From assembly GCF_000710035.2 (NCBI RefSeq), contig NZ_JMJJ01000017.1, positions 62,001 through 126,000 on the forward strand: a stretch of DNA of 64,000 bases, read 5' to 3'. Below, one piece after another: positions 36,141-44,661 of this stretch. The DNA comes from Pantoea ananatis LMG 2665 (GTDB lineage: Bacteria; Pseudomonadota; Gammaproteobacteria; Enterobacterales; Enterobacteriaceae). A program made the position numbers and the translations under genes. Below the pieces are notes generated by a model, which worked only from the letters and a program-made list of their open reading frames with translations, did not search any database and was not told where the DNA came from. Position 1 is the first letter of the stretch. Each line of letters begins with the position of its first letter.

Positions 36141-37391
36141 TTAGCTAAACGAAGGCAGCAGCCGGAATACATCAAGTACCACCGTCAGGTAAACGAATCC
36201 CCCCACCACGATAACCAGATTAAGGATCATGTTATTACAGGGTGCGGTATAGACTGCAGTGGGAAAACGCTTGCGGGCCGCTTTCACAAGAAAAGGCGGC
36301 AGAATAACGCTCCAGATCGTAAAGGCCAGACCGGCATAGCCAATTGCATAGACAAAGCCACCGGGCAGGATGAAACAAACGACAGCGGGTGGCAAATACG
36401 TTACCAGGGCCGTCTTAAACCGGCCAGAACGGTCGTCTGAAAAATGAAACAGATCGGCAATATAATCGAAAAGCCCCAGCGTCGCGGCTAGCAATGAACT
36501 GGCTACCGCAAAATTACCAAAGAAAGTGAGGATCAGATCCATAGACGTGCTGGTAAATAAGCCCCCTATTGCCTCGACAAATACATCAATATTCCCCCCT
36601 TTGGCGATAATGGGCGAAAAATCGGCGCGGCTGATATTGCCCATGGTGACGACCAACCAGAATATGTAAAGCAGCAGAGCGAAAGCCGTGCCAATAAAAA
36701 TCGACCGGGTGATATTCTTAACCCCCTGAGTGCCATACAGCTTCACCAGACTGGGCACGTTGCCGTGGAAACCGTAAGAGATGATGCAGAAAGGTAGCGT
36801 CATTAAAATATATGGCAGATATTGCGTATCAGGCAGCGCCCAGGCGGCACTGTCAATAAGTTTAGCGCCTTCGACATGCCATATCAGGCCAGAGAAGGTA
36901 GCAAAAAAGGCAACAAACTTCCCGATAATTAACACCGTTGTAATACGGCCAACCAAAAGCGAGCTGTACCATGCGATGCCACCGACCAACACGCTTACGA
37001 TGATCACAGATAAGCGGGCTGGAAGATAAAATCCGCTGTATTTTTCTACCGTCTGAGAGATGACAGCAGAAGAGCCAGAAATATAAGCATAAGTTAAAAT
37101 ATACAAGACAAAGCCAAATGCGATACCCACCACAACATTCCATTTATGACCTAATAAATCCTGTGTGAAGGTGTTAAAACTCGCACCACCACCATAATGG
37201 AGATTGACTTCAACCAGCATCAGTCCGGTTAACAGCATCATTATGGCAATGAGCGTTAAAATAATTGATGCGCCTGGAAACCATATGCCAGCCATAGCAA
37301 TCGGCAGTGAGAACATTCCGCCACCTATGACGGTGGCAATGATAAGCATCGTTCCACTCATTAAACCGGGTGTTGTTTTCTTAATAACCAT
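36141..37391 (-). CDS. tutB: Tyrosine-specific transporter TutB (TyrP/HAAAP family)
   Basis: 416-residue permease of the hydroxy/aromatic amino acid permease family with 11 hydrophobic segments. It opens with TPGLMSGTMLIIATVIGGGM, the conserved first helix, and carries the SYGFHGNVPSLVKLYG block. In Erwinia herbicola and Citrobacter freundii tutB lies directly downstream of tpl and imports tyrosine for degradation; the arrangement is the same here. GGAGAAT precedes the ATG. Hairpins between tpl and tutB suggest reduced read-through into tutB. Confidence 0.9.
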   Translation of the reverse strand: MVIKKTTPGLMSGTMLIIATVIGGGMFSLPIAMAGIWFPGASIILTLIAIMMLLTGLMLVEVNLHYGGGASFNTFTQDLLGHKWNVVVGIAFGFVLYILTYAYISGSSAVISQTVEKYSGFYLPARLSVIIVSVLVGGIAWYSSLLVGRITTVLIIGKFVAFFATFSGLIWHVEGAKLIDSAAWALPDTQYLPYILMTLPFCIISYGFHGNVPSLVKLYGTQGVKNITRSIFIGTAFALLLYIFWLVVTMGNISRADFSPIIAKGGNIDVFVEAIGGLFTSTSMDLILTFFGNFAVASSLLAATLGLFDYIADLFHFSDDRSGRFKTALVTYLPPAVVCFILPGGFVYAIGYAGLAFTIWSVILPPFLVKAARKRFPTAVYTAPCNNMILNLVIVVGGFVYLTVVLDVFRLLPSFS

Positions 37392-37466
37392 GAGAAATTC
37401 TCCTGTTGACTCTTTATTATCATTTTGGCGTCATTCTGAATCCGCTGGATAATAACGGTTCGACTG

Positions 37467-37491
37467 CAGACCTGCCATGGCGGCAGGTCTG
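37467..37491 (-). terminator. Intercistronic hairpin before tutB
   Basis: CAGACCTGCC, loop ATGGC, GGCAGGTCTG: a 10-bp stem between the tpl stop and tutB start, with no U-tract. Probably an attenuating or stabilising structure. Confidence 0.5.
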
Positions 37492-37522
37492 AAATAAAGG
37501 AAGGGTGATAGGAGAGAAACAG

Positions 37523-37537
37523 GGCCCCTGCGGGGCC
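37523..37537 (-). terminator. Probable tpl terminator
   Basis: GGCCCC, loop TGC, GGGGCC just after the tpl stop. On the minus strand it is followed by TGTTTCTC, so partial termination after tpl is likely. Confidence 0.6.
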
Positions 37538-37546
37538 AGGGTTGTA

Positions 37547-38917
37547 TTAAATAAAGTCAAAACGCGCAGTAAAGAAGCGAAGTTGTTTAGGTTCATAAAC
37601 AAACGTCAGACCACGAATATCTTCTTTATGCTGGTACAGTTTAATGATGCCATCGGCAACAACATCCATGTGCGCGTAAGTGTAAACACGGCGTGGAATA
37701 GTGAGACGTACCGTCTCCAGTTTGGGGCGATGGTTCTCCCCCGTTTCCTTGCTGCGACCGGCGGAAACAATTCCACGTTCCATACTTCGCACGCCGGTTT
37801 CCATATAGATGCTGGCTGCCAGGCTCTGCGCAGGGAACTGATCCTGCGTCAGGTGTGGACAGAAACGACGAGCATCAAGAAATACCGCATTTCCGCCCGT
37901 CGGTTCAACAATGGGTACGCCGGCTTCACGGAGTTTATCGCCCAGATAGCGCACCTGTTTGACCCGATGTTCAATATATTCATACTGCATGGCTTCACGT
38001 AGCCCAATAGCCATTGCTTCCATATCCCGACCGGCCAGCCCGCCGTATGACGGCATACCTTCATAAACGACAACCAACTCTTTTGCCGCTGAGAACATCT
38101 CCTCATCGTTCATACACAAGAAGCCGCCGATATTCACCAGACAATCTTTTTTACCGCTCATGGTGCACCCATCGGCATAGCTGAACATTTCATGCACGAT
38201 ATCTTTGATACTGACGTTCTCGTAGCCTGCTTCCTGCTCTTTGATAAAATAGGCATTTTCAACGCAACGGGTGGCATCGTAAAAGATCTTAATGCCATAC
38301 GTGCTGGCCATTTCATGTACGGCGCGCATATTTGCCATTGAAACGGGCTGCCCACCCGCCAGATTCACGGTGACCGCAAGGCAGATATAGGCGATGTTCT
38401 CGGCGCCTTTTTCTTTAATGAGCGTCGCTAATTTATTCAGGTCAATATCACCTTTAAAGGGGAGATTCAGGCTGGCGTCATGTGCTTCATCGCGGACAAT
38501 ATCCACAAAGGTTGCGCCATTTTTTTCCTGATGGAAGCGGGTTGTTGTAAAGTACATATTTCCTGCGACATATTGACCGGGCTTAATGGCCAGCTGCGAG
38601 AGCAGGTTTTCCGCCCCGCGTCCCTGGTGGGTTGGAACGATGTGTTTGAAACCAAACAACTCTTTCACCGTTTTTTCGAGATGGTAGAAGTTTTCACTGC
38701 CTGCGTAGGCTTCATCACCAATCATCATCCCTGCCCACTGCTTGTCACTCATGGCATTTGTACCGCTGTCTGTCAGCAGATCGATGTAGATATCCTTTGA
38801 ATTCAGTAAAAACGTGTTATAGCCCGCTTCTTGCATTTTTTTAACACGCTCATCGCGTGAGATCATTGATACGGTTTCAACACTTTTAATGCGGAAAGGC
38901 TCGGCAGGATAGTTCAT
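37547..38917 (-). CDS. tpl: Tyrosine phenol-lyase (beta-tyrosinase)
   Basis: 456-residue PLP enzyme that splits L-tyrosine to phenol, pyruvate and ammonia; near-identical over long stretches to my recollection of Erwinia herbicola TPL. PLP lysine Lys257 lies in TMSGKKDCL; the cofactor-stacking and substrate residues lie in PTHQGRGAEN (about 96-105) and FYDATRCVENAYF. METGVRSMERG holds the carboxylate-binding arginine. GGAGAAATAAAC precedes the ATG. Expected to be induced by tyrosine through TyrR and repressed by glucose through CRP; TyrR boxes are visible upstream. It forms the tpl-tutB operon. Confidence 0.96.
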   Translation of the reverse strand: MNYPAEPFRIKSVETVSMISRDERVKKMQEAGYNTFLLNSKDIYIDLLTDSGTNAMSDKQWAGMMIGDEAYAGSENFYHLEKTVKELFGFKHIVPTHQGRGAENLLSQLAIKPGQYVAGNMYFTTTRFHQEKNGATFVDIVRDEAHDASLNLPFKGDIDLNKLATLIKEKGAENIAYICLAVTVNLAGGQPVSMANMRAVHEMASTYGIKIFYDATRCVENAYFIKEQEAGYENVSIKDIVHEMFSYADGCTMSGKKDCLVNIGGFLCMNDEEMFSAAKELVVVYEGMPSYGGLAGRDMEAMAIGLREAMQYEYIEHRVKQVRYLGDKLREAGVPIVEPTGGNAVFLDARRFCPHLTQDQFPAQSLAASIYMETGVRSMERGIVSAGRSKETGENHRPKLETVRLTIPRRVYTYAHMDVVADGIIKLYQHKEDIRGLTFVYEPKQLRFFTARFDFI

Positions 38918-39114
38918 GTTTATTTCTCCAGTTATCCATTTTCATACGCAGAAAAATGCGCGTCGAATAAGTCTGGTGGATAGATGAAATGCACAGGAAG
39001 ATATAACAATAACCTCAGAATTGAGGTGGAAATAATACGACACCATCATGCGGGATTTATCATGCGATGAAAATAGCCGCGTCACTATGCGCGCCTTTCT
39101 GACAATGTATAAAA

Positions 39115-39132
39115 CGTAAAAATGATTAAACA
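39115..39132 (-). promoter_or_regulatory. TyrR box (proximal)
   Basis: CGTAAA-AATGAT-TAAACA matches TGTAAA-N6-TTTACA at 9 of 12 positions and keeps the invariant G and C 14 bases apart. It lies about 200 bases upstream of the tpl start. A weaker candidate lies at 39025-39042. Confidence 0.6.
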
Positions 39133-39342
39133 TCAAAAAAGATCGGCCATGTATGCTGAATATTCATAGCGTTAGCGTAACGGCCGTCGGTCATACAGAA
39201 ACAGAAAAGTCGGTTAAGGTTGATAACAATGAAAACTTATCTTTCCATTTTCTTTATTGGTAATAAATGTGACATTTTTAACCAGATAATATGAGGCAGC
39301 GATCACCTAAAAAATGAATAATCACAGCGGTTGCTTAAAATC

Positions 39343-39360
39343 CGTAAACTTCAATGTACA
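39343..39360 (-). promoter_or_regulatory. TyrR box (distal)
   Basis: CGTAAA-CTTCAA-TGTACA matches the TyrR consensus at 10 of 12 positions with the required G-N14-C. It lies 228 bases upstream of the proximal box, much like the widely separated boxes of the Citrobacter tpl promoter, where DNA looping is needed. The rest of 38918-39660 has no credible gene. Confidence 0.65.
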
Positions 39361-39660
39361 TCACCGAGTTATTAACTGAGCGGCGAATGTTAATGACGTT
39401 GAAATAAGAAAGTCGCTACAGCACTGAGACAATCCATTCATATTATCCCACTGAGGCAGGTCGCTGCCGATCAAAACTTAAATAAAGAGAACTTATGTAA
39501 TAGAGCATGACTATCTGCTCGTAGTCATTTGCAAGCGAAGTGGAGGTAACGTGCTGAGGTGGATGGGTTGTGGACAGCGATGACGCTTCAGCCCGGTGGA
39601 GAAAAGGCGATGTCTTGCCATCGCCTGAGTGACCAGAAAGCATTAGCTTTCGATAAATTA

Positions 39661-40647
39661 TTACTCCCGGGTAATCTTCATGGCCATATCAATTGATATC
39701 GCCATACTCTCCGGATTAGCCTTACCTGTCCAGGCGATGTTAAATGCCGTACCGTGATCGGCTGAAGTACGCAGGAAAGGCAATCCTGCCGTGATGTTCA
39801 CCCCGTCGTAAAAGCCAAGCAGCTTAAGCGGAATATGCCCCTGATCGTGATACATGGCGACAACAATGTCGTACATGTCTTCGTTACACTGCATGAAAAC
39901 GGTGTCCGGTGGACAGGGGCCGTACACATCCATGCCCTGCGCTTTCATCGCTTCGACAGCGGGCGTCAGAATACGGATCTCTTCATCGCCAAACAGACCA
40001 TTTTCACCCGCATGTGGGTTTACTCCTGCCACCGCAATACGCGGTTGGGTGAAACCGACCCGGCGTAAAAAGGTATCGGCAATCCTGACCACCGTTTCCA
40101 CCCGCGCCTGACTCAGCGTATCCAGAAACTTGCGCAGGGAAATATGTGTGGTGACATGAATGACTTTCAGTTTATCGGTGTAGAGCACCATCGAATAATC
40201 TTTGGTGTCCGTTAGCTTCGCGAGTAATTCGGTATGGCCCGGATAATGATGCCCTGCCAGATGCAGCGCTTCTTTATTCAGCGGCGCAGTCGCAATCGCC
40301 TTTACCTCACCACGCAGCGCCATTTCTGTCGCGCGCTTGATGCAACGGTAGGCCACGTCACCGGCTTCTGGCTGAACCACACCACATTGCAACGCTTCGG
40401 GATGCGCCACCTTCTCATCAATAATATGAAGGATGCCGGGCGTGAACCGTGCCTCAGAAACCTGGTCGATCACCCGGAGTTCAACCTGAGGTGTGATGTT
40501 CATGGCCAGTATGCGGCGGAAAGTCTCAGCGCAGCCGATAACAACCGCGGGTGAACCATTCAATGCACCTTCGGCTAACGCTTTAATAATGATTTCAGGA
40601 CCGATCCCGGCAGGATCTCCCATTGTTATAGCAACAGTATTCGTCAC
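39661..40647 (-). CDS. PdxA-family dehydrogenase (PdxA2-like)
   Basis: 328-residue member of the 4-hydroxythreonine-4-phosphate dehydrogenase family: ITMGDPAGIGPEI at the N-terminus, ATAPLNKEALHLAG, HTELLA, VNPHAGENGLFGDEE, and metal-site MYHDQGHIPLK. The start is taken at GTG 40647 with AGGAG seven bases upstream. PdxA paralogues act in catabolism of threonate/erythronate phosphates or dihydrodiols, so vitamin B6 synthesis is not implied. It is divergent from the sialidase/aldolase operon, suggesting it belongs to the same pathway. No DUF1537 kinase or class II aldolase, the usual partners of PdxA2, is present. Confidence 0.85.
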   Translation of the reverse strand: MTNTVAITMGDPAGIGPEIIIKALAEGALNGSPAVVIGCAETFRRILAMNITPQVELRVIDQVSEARFTPGILHIIDEKVAHPEALQCGVVQPEAGDVAYRCIKRATEMALRGEVKAIATAPLNKEALHLAGHHYPGHTELLAKLTDTKDYSMVLYTDKLKVIHVTTHISLRKFLDTLSQARVETVVRIADTFLRRVGFTQPRIAVAGVNPHAGENGLFGDEEIRILTPAVEAMKAQGMDVYGPCPPDTVFMQCNEDMYDIVVAMYHDQGHIPLKLLGFYDGVNITAGLPFLRTSADHGTAFNIAWTGKANPESMAISIDMAMKITRE

Positions 40648-40977
40648 CTGTTTTCTCCTCAACGAAGCTCAATATTTCTGAAAGGGTGGTTTCATCTCCG
40701 AAAACACCGACTTTAATCAATACAGTCAGACTCCGGCCGCGACCGGGAAAGTATCTGTATGGCGCACAATCACCCGCCCGGCCCTCAATTCTGAATCCCG
40801 TCGCGCACGATGCCGTCGCAATCTCCGCACCTGAGTAATACCGCATTTGACGGTGCGCTGCGCATCACCAACGGAACACGCACCAGGCAGCAAATCGCGT
40901 GCTGCTCACTGACGGCTTCAGCTAAAGGCGCGTTTACACACAGCGACCAGGTGTGCAAATCATCCGCTCGATCATTT

Positions 40978-41020
40978 GATTATATTCAATCACAATCGAT
41001 TATATGTGAGCAAGATCAAT
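40978..41020. promoter_or_regulatory. Direct repeats and CRP-like site in divergent promoter region
   Basis: GATTATAT occurs at 40978-40985 and 40998-41005, exactly 20 bases apart (two helical turns). It abuts TGTGA-GCAAGA-TCAAT at 41005-41020, a CRP-like site (8 of 10 core positions). Together they suggest catabolite control plus an unknown regulator of the PdxA-like gene and the operon. The remaining 40648-41112 spacer has no credible gene. Confidence 0.5.
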
Positions 41021-41112
41021 TTAATAAAGCGCTATTTTATTTATAAATTTAGTCGCTGAGTGATTGCGCTACAGCAGCATGATGAATTTCAGTCATAAAC
41101 GGGGAGAAGAAT

Positions 41113-42258
41113 GTGGCCATAATTAACAGCACGATATTAAGCGGTTCTCATGCGATAAACGCACTGGCGCCCGTCGTGGCGGGCAGAAAACGACTGCTGG
41201 TTTTAACAGATAAAAACATTGTGAATTTGCCGGCAACAGCGCAGATCCTCACGCTACTGGGGCAGGATGCTCGTCAGGTAGAGCTCATTGACGATGTTCC
41301 GGCAGAGCCGACGCATACTGACGTTGAAACAGTGCTGACGCGCACGGCAGGTAAGGCCTATGATTTGGTCGTGGGTGTTGGTGGCGGAAGCGTGTTGGAT
41401 GTGGCGAAGCTCCTCTCGGTTTTATGCCATGCGTCCCGTCCTTCGCTCAAGGCTCTGCTGGACGGTCAGAAAATTGAAGCGCGCTTGCCGTCGCTGCTCA
41501 TTCCTTCTACTGCGGGCACAGGATCGGAATCGACCCCAAATGCCATTCTGGCCATTCCCGAGCAAAATACCAAAGTCGGTATTATTTCGCCTGTCATGCT
41601 GCCAGATTATGTTGCCCTGATACCTGAGCTGACAACCAGCATGCCCGCGCATATCGCCTCCTCAACGGGAATTGATGCGCTGTGCCATTTACTTGAGTGC
41701 TACACCGCGACGATTTCGAATCCTGTCGGTGACAATGTTGCACTCATGGGGTTGTATAAATTATTCCGTCATCTGGAAACCTCCGTTAATGAACCGCATA
41801 ACCTGACAGCCAAGCTGGAAATGCTGTGGGCCTCTTATTATGGCGGTGCAGCCATTGCCCATGCCGGTACCCATCTTGTTCATGCCCTGTCCTATCCCTT
41901 AGGCGGTACCTGGCATCTGCCTCACGGTGTCGCTAACGCCATTCTGCTGGCGCCCTGCATGAAAGTAGTGCGGCCCTTTGCGGTGGAGAAATTTGCCAAC
42001 GTCTGGGATCTGATCCCGGAAGCCGATACCACGCTGAGTCAGGAAGAGAAATCACATGCGCTGGTTGACTATCTGGCCAAATTAGTCAAACGCCTCAACC
42101 TGCCTGATAACCTGGAAGCCCTGGGTGTGCCATCCGATGATATCGATTCCCTCAGTGAAGCGGCTCTGAACGTGAAGCGATTGATGAACAATTCGCCTTG
42201 CGTAGTCAGCCATCAGGATGTGGCTGCAATTTACCGGACACTTTTCCCCAGGATTTAA
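41113..42258 (+). CDS. Iron-containing alcohol dehydrogenase
   Basis: 381-residue group III (Fe-dependent) alcohol dehydrogenase. NAD-binding VGVGGGSVLDVAK (residues about 84-96), STAGTGSESTP, and metal ligands in TGIDALCHLLECY (Asp, His) and ALSYPLGGTWHLPHGVANA (His, His). The start is GTG 41113 with GGGGAGAAG upstream; the overlapping ATG at 41111 is out of frame. First gene of the six-gene operon. It could oxidise an alditol or reduce an aldehyde intermediate of a sugar acid. Confidence 0.88.
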   Translation: MAIINSTILSGSHAINALAPVVAGRKRLLVLTDKNIVNLPATAQILTLLGQDARQVELIDDVPAEPTHTDVETVLTRTAGKAYDLVVGVGGGSVLDVAKLLSVLCHASRPSLKALLDGQKIEARLPSLLIPSTAGTGSESTPNAILAIPEQNTKVGIISPVMLPDYVALIPELTTSMPAHIASSTGIDALCHLLECYTATISNPVGDNVALMGLYKLFRHLETSVNEPHNLTAKLEMLWASYYGGAAIAHAGTHLVHALSYPLGGTWHLPHGVANAILLAPCMKVVRPFAVEKFANVWDLIPEADTTLSQEEKSHALVDYLAKLVKRLNLPDNLEALGVPSDDIDSLSEAALNVKRLMNNSPCVVSHQDVAAIYRTLFPRI

Positions 42259-42277
42259 TTTAAAAAAGGAGTGGGTA

Positions 42278-43162
42278 ATGCGTAAGAAAATTGAAGGTGT
42301 GTTAACAGCTATTGTTACCCCTTTTGATAAAGAAGGCGGACTTAACCTTGATGAACTTAAGCGTCAGGTTATTCGCCAACTTAATGCGGGCAACGGTATT
42401 TTCTGTGGCGGCACTAACGGTGAGTTTTTTGTCCTTAATGAGAAAGAGAAACTCACTGTTACTGAAACCTGTGTTAATGAAGTATCGGGGCGCGGAAACG
42501 TTGTGGCGCATATTGGTGAGATTTCCACCCGCGAAACCATTCGGCTGGGCAAACAAATCGAAAAACTGGGCGTGGACGCAGTTTCGGTGATTACGCCTTA
42601 TTTTGTGCCGCTTAATCAGCGCGAACTCATTCATCATTACACGGCCATTGCGGATGCCCTTTCCGTTCCGGTGTTTTTGTATAACATTCCGGCCAGGACG
42701 GGTAATACGATCGAGCCACAAACGGCCCGCACACTTGCTGAACACCCGAATATTATTGGCGTGAAAGACAGCGCCGGAAGCTATGAAAGCCTGAAAGGTT
42801 ATCTGGATGCCGTTAAGGACAGTAAAGACTTCGATGTTCTGAACGGTCCGGACTCACTGATTCACCAGGGCTATGTCGAGGGATGCTCAGCCTGTATTTC
42901 AGGCCTGGCTAACGTCGCGCCGCGTCAAATCAATGCTATCTGGTCTCGCTTCCATGCCGGAGATCGTGAAGGATCGCGGCTGGCGCAAGAGCAGGTCACG
43001 GGCTTACGCACAGACCTTTATAAAGTGGCATTTTCACCCGCAGCAGTTAAAAAAGCGTTGCAGATTTTAGGTTATAACGTGGGCGAAAGCCGTTATGCCG
43101 TTCACTTTGATACCGCACAGGAAGATGAAATCCGCAGAATCATCAACCTGTACCTGAAATGA
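42278..43162 (+). CDS. DapA-family class I aldolase/dehydratase
   Basis: 294-residue (beta/alpha)8 protein of the DHDPS/N-acetylneuraminate lyase superfamily. The Schiff-base lysine lies in IIGVKDSAGS, the proton-relay tyrosine in VFLYNIPARTG, and the carboxylate-binding loop is GGTNGEFFVL. The TNGEF loop resembles 2-keto-3-deoxy-sugar-acid aldolases more than true DapA. AAAGGAG precedes ATG 42278. It lies next to a sialidase-fold protein and YhcH, so a 2-keto-3-deoxy acid that yields pyruvate is a reasonable substrate class; the exact one is unknown. Confidence 0.88.
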   Translation: MRKKIEGVLTAIVTPFDKEGGLNLDELKRQVIRQLNAGNGIFCGGTNGEFFVLNEKEKLTVTETCVNEVSGRGNVVAHIGEISTRETIRLGKQIEKLGVDAVSVITPYFVPLNQRELIHHYTAIADALSVPVFLYNIPARTGNTIEPQTARTLAEHPNIIGVKDSAGSYESLKGYLDAVKDSKDFDVLNGPDSLIHQGYVEGCSACISGLANVAPRQINAIWSRFHAGDREGSRLAQEQVTGLRTDLYKVAFSPAAVKKALQILGYNVGESRYAVHFDTAQEDEIRRIINLYLK

Positions 43163-43238
43163 TAATAAGAAGTAATAAAACGTAAAGACAGGGAGTCGCT
43201 GTGCTCCCCGAATTTATCTTGTTATATCTGAGGCTATA

Positions 43239-44660
43239 ATGAAAACTTTCAACGCTCAGGACACCCTGATAATTATTGGCATCGTGGTGGCTTATATTTT
43301 ATTTACCACCTGGCTAACGTTTCGCTTACGCAGTAAAAACTCTGGCGATTTTATGGAAGGCTCACGCGCCATGCCCGCCTTTATTGTTGGTATTCTGCTG
43401 ATGTCAGAATATATAGGGGCAAAGTCGACCATCGGCACCGCGCAGGCCGCTTTTGAAGGCGGTATTGCCGCGTCATGGTCTGTTATTGGTGCGGCAATCG
43501 GTTTTCCGTTATTTGGTATGATTCTGGTTAAACGTATTTATAACACCGGCAAAATTACCATTTCGGGCGCCATCGCTGAAAAATACGGTAGCAGTACCAA
43601 GAATATCATTTCACTGATTATGATTTATGCCCTGCTGCTGGTAAACGTGGGTAATTATGTGAGTGGTGCCGCAGCTATCGCGACGGTCTTACACGTTACC
43701 CTGCCCATTGCTGCGTTTATCACCGCTATCGTCAGTACCTTCTACTTTGCGTTTGGTGGTTTAAAGGGAATTGCCTGGGTCACCATGCTGCACAGCGCGC
43801 TGAAGTATTTTGGTATTCTGGCTATTTTGTGTTTTGCACTGTCGCAAACGGGCGGCTTCAAACCTATGATCGACGAAATGCCCGCCTATTACTGGACCTG
43901 GGATGGTAATATCGGCGTATCAACCATCGTTGCCTGGCTCATCGGTACTATTGGTTCGATTTTCTGCACACAGTTTGTTATTCAGGCTATCTCCTCAACT
44001 AAAGACGTGAAATCTGCACAGCGCTCCACGTGGATTGCTTTCCTGTTCTGTATGCCGATTGCACTGGCGATTGCGGTGATCGGTGTGGCCGCAAAGTACC
44101 TGCATCCAGAGATTAACAGCCTGTACGCCATGCCGGTGTTTTTGCAGGACATGAACCCCTGGCTGGCGGGTCTGGTAACGACCTCGCTGGTGGCCTCCAT
44201 CTTTGTCAGCGTCAGTACCGTCGCTCTGGCGATCGCCTCACTGGTGGTGAAAGATTTCTATGTGCCTTATTTCAAACCGACGCCCGATCAGGAATTTAAA
44301 ACAACGCGCTGGTTATCACTGTTGATTGGTTTCCTGCCGTTGATTTTTGTTCTGTTCGTGCCTGAAGTCTTAAAACTCTCTTTCTTTACACGTGCTATTC
44401 GTCTGTCTATTACCGTTGTTGCGGTGATTGCCTTCTACGCGCCGTTCTACAGAAGTACGCGTGGGGCAAATGCGGGCCTGGTGGGCGCCTGTGTGGTGAC
44501 CTCCATCTGGTATCTGTTAGGCGATCCTTTTGGTATCAACAACATGTATATCGCGCTACTGACACCGGCATTGATTATGGCTATTGACCATATGATCCCA
44601 AGTAAAGCCCGGACCCAGGCCGCTGAAGAGGCAAAAAATGCAGCAAGCAAAGGAGAATAA
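43239..44660 (+). CDS. Sodium:solute symporter (SSS family)
   Basis: 473-residue membrane protein with about 13 helices and the SSS hallmarks (MSEYIGAKSTIGTAQ, SGAIAEKYG, FGGLKGIAWVTMLHS). SSS members next to aldolases and sialidase-fold proteins often carry sialic acids or uronates. GAGG lies upstream of the ATG. Its last codons include the AAAGGAG that serves the next gene. Confidence 0.88.
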   Translation: MKTFNAQDTLIIIGIVVAYILFTTWLTFRLRSKNSGDFMEGSRAMPAFIVGILLMSEYIGAKSTIGTAQAAFEGGIAASWSVIGAAIGFPLFGMILVKRIYNTGKITISGAIAEKYGSSTKNIISLIMIYALLLVNVGNYVSGAAAIATVLHVTLPIAAFITAIVSTFYFAFGGLKGIAWVTMLHSALKYFGILAILCFALSQTGGFKPMIDEMPAYYWTWDGNIGVSTIVAWLIGTIGSIFCTQFVIQAISSTKDVKSAQRSTWIAFLFCMPIALAIAVIGVAAKYLHPEINSLYAMPVFLQDMNPWLAGLVTTSLVASIFVSVSTVALAIASLVVKDFYVPYFKPTPDQEFKTTRWLSLLIGFLPLIFVLFVPEVLKLSFFTRAIRLSITVVAVIAFYAPFYRSTRGANAGLVGACVVTSIWYLLGDPFGINNMYIALLTPALIMAIDHMIPSKARTQAAEEAKNAASKGE

Positions 44661-44661
44661 A

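Noticed and set aside
39661..40647. True pyridoxine-biosynthesis pdxA
   Set aside because: Context is a catabolic cluster with a control region shared with an Fe-ADH/aldolase operon, and none of the usual pdxA neighbours (surA, rsmA) are present.
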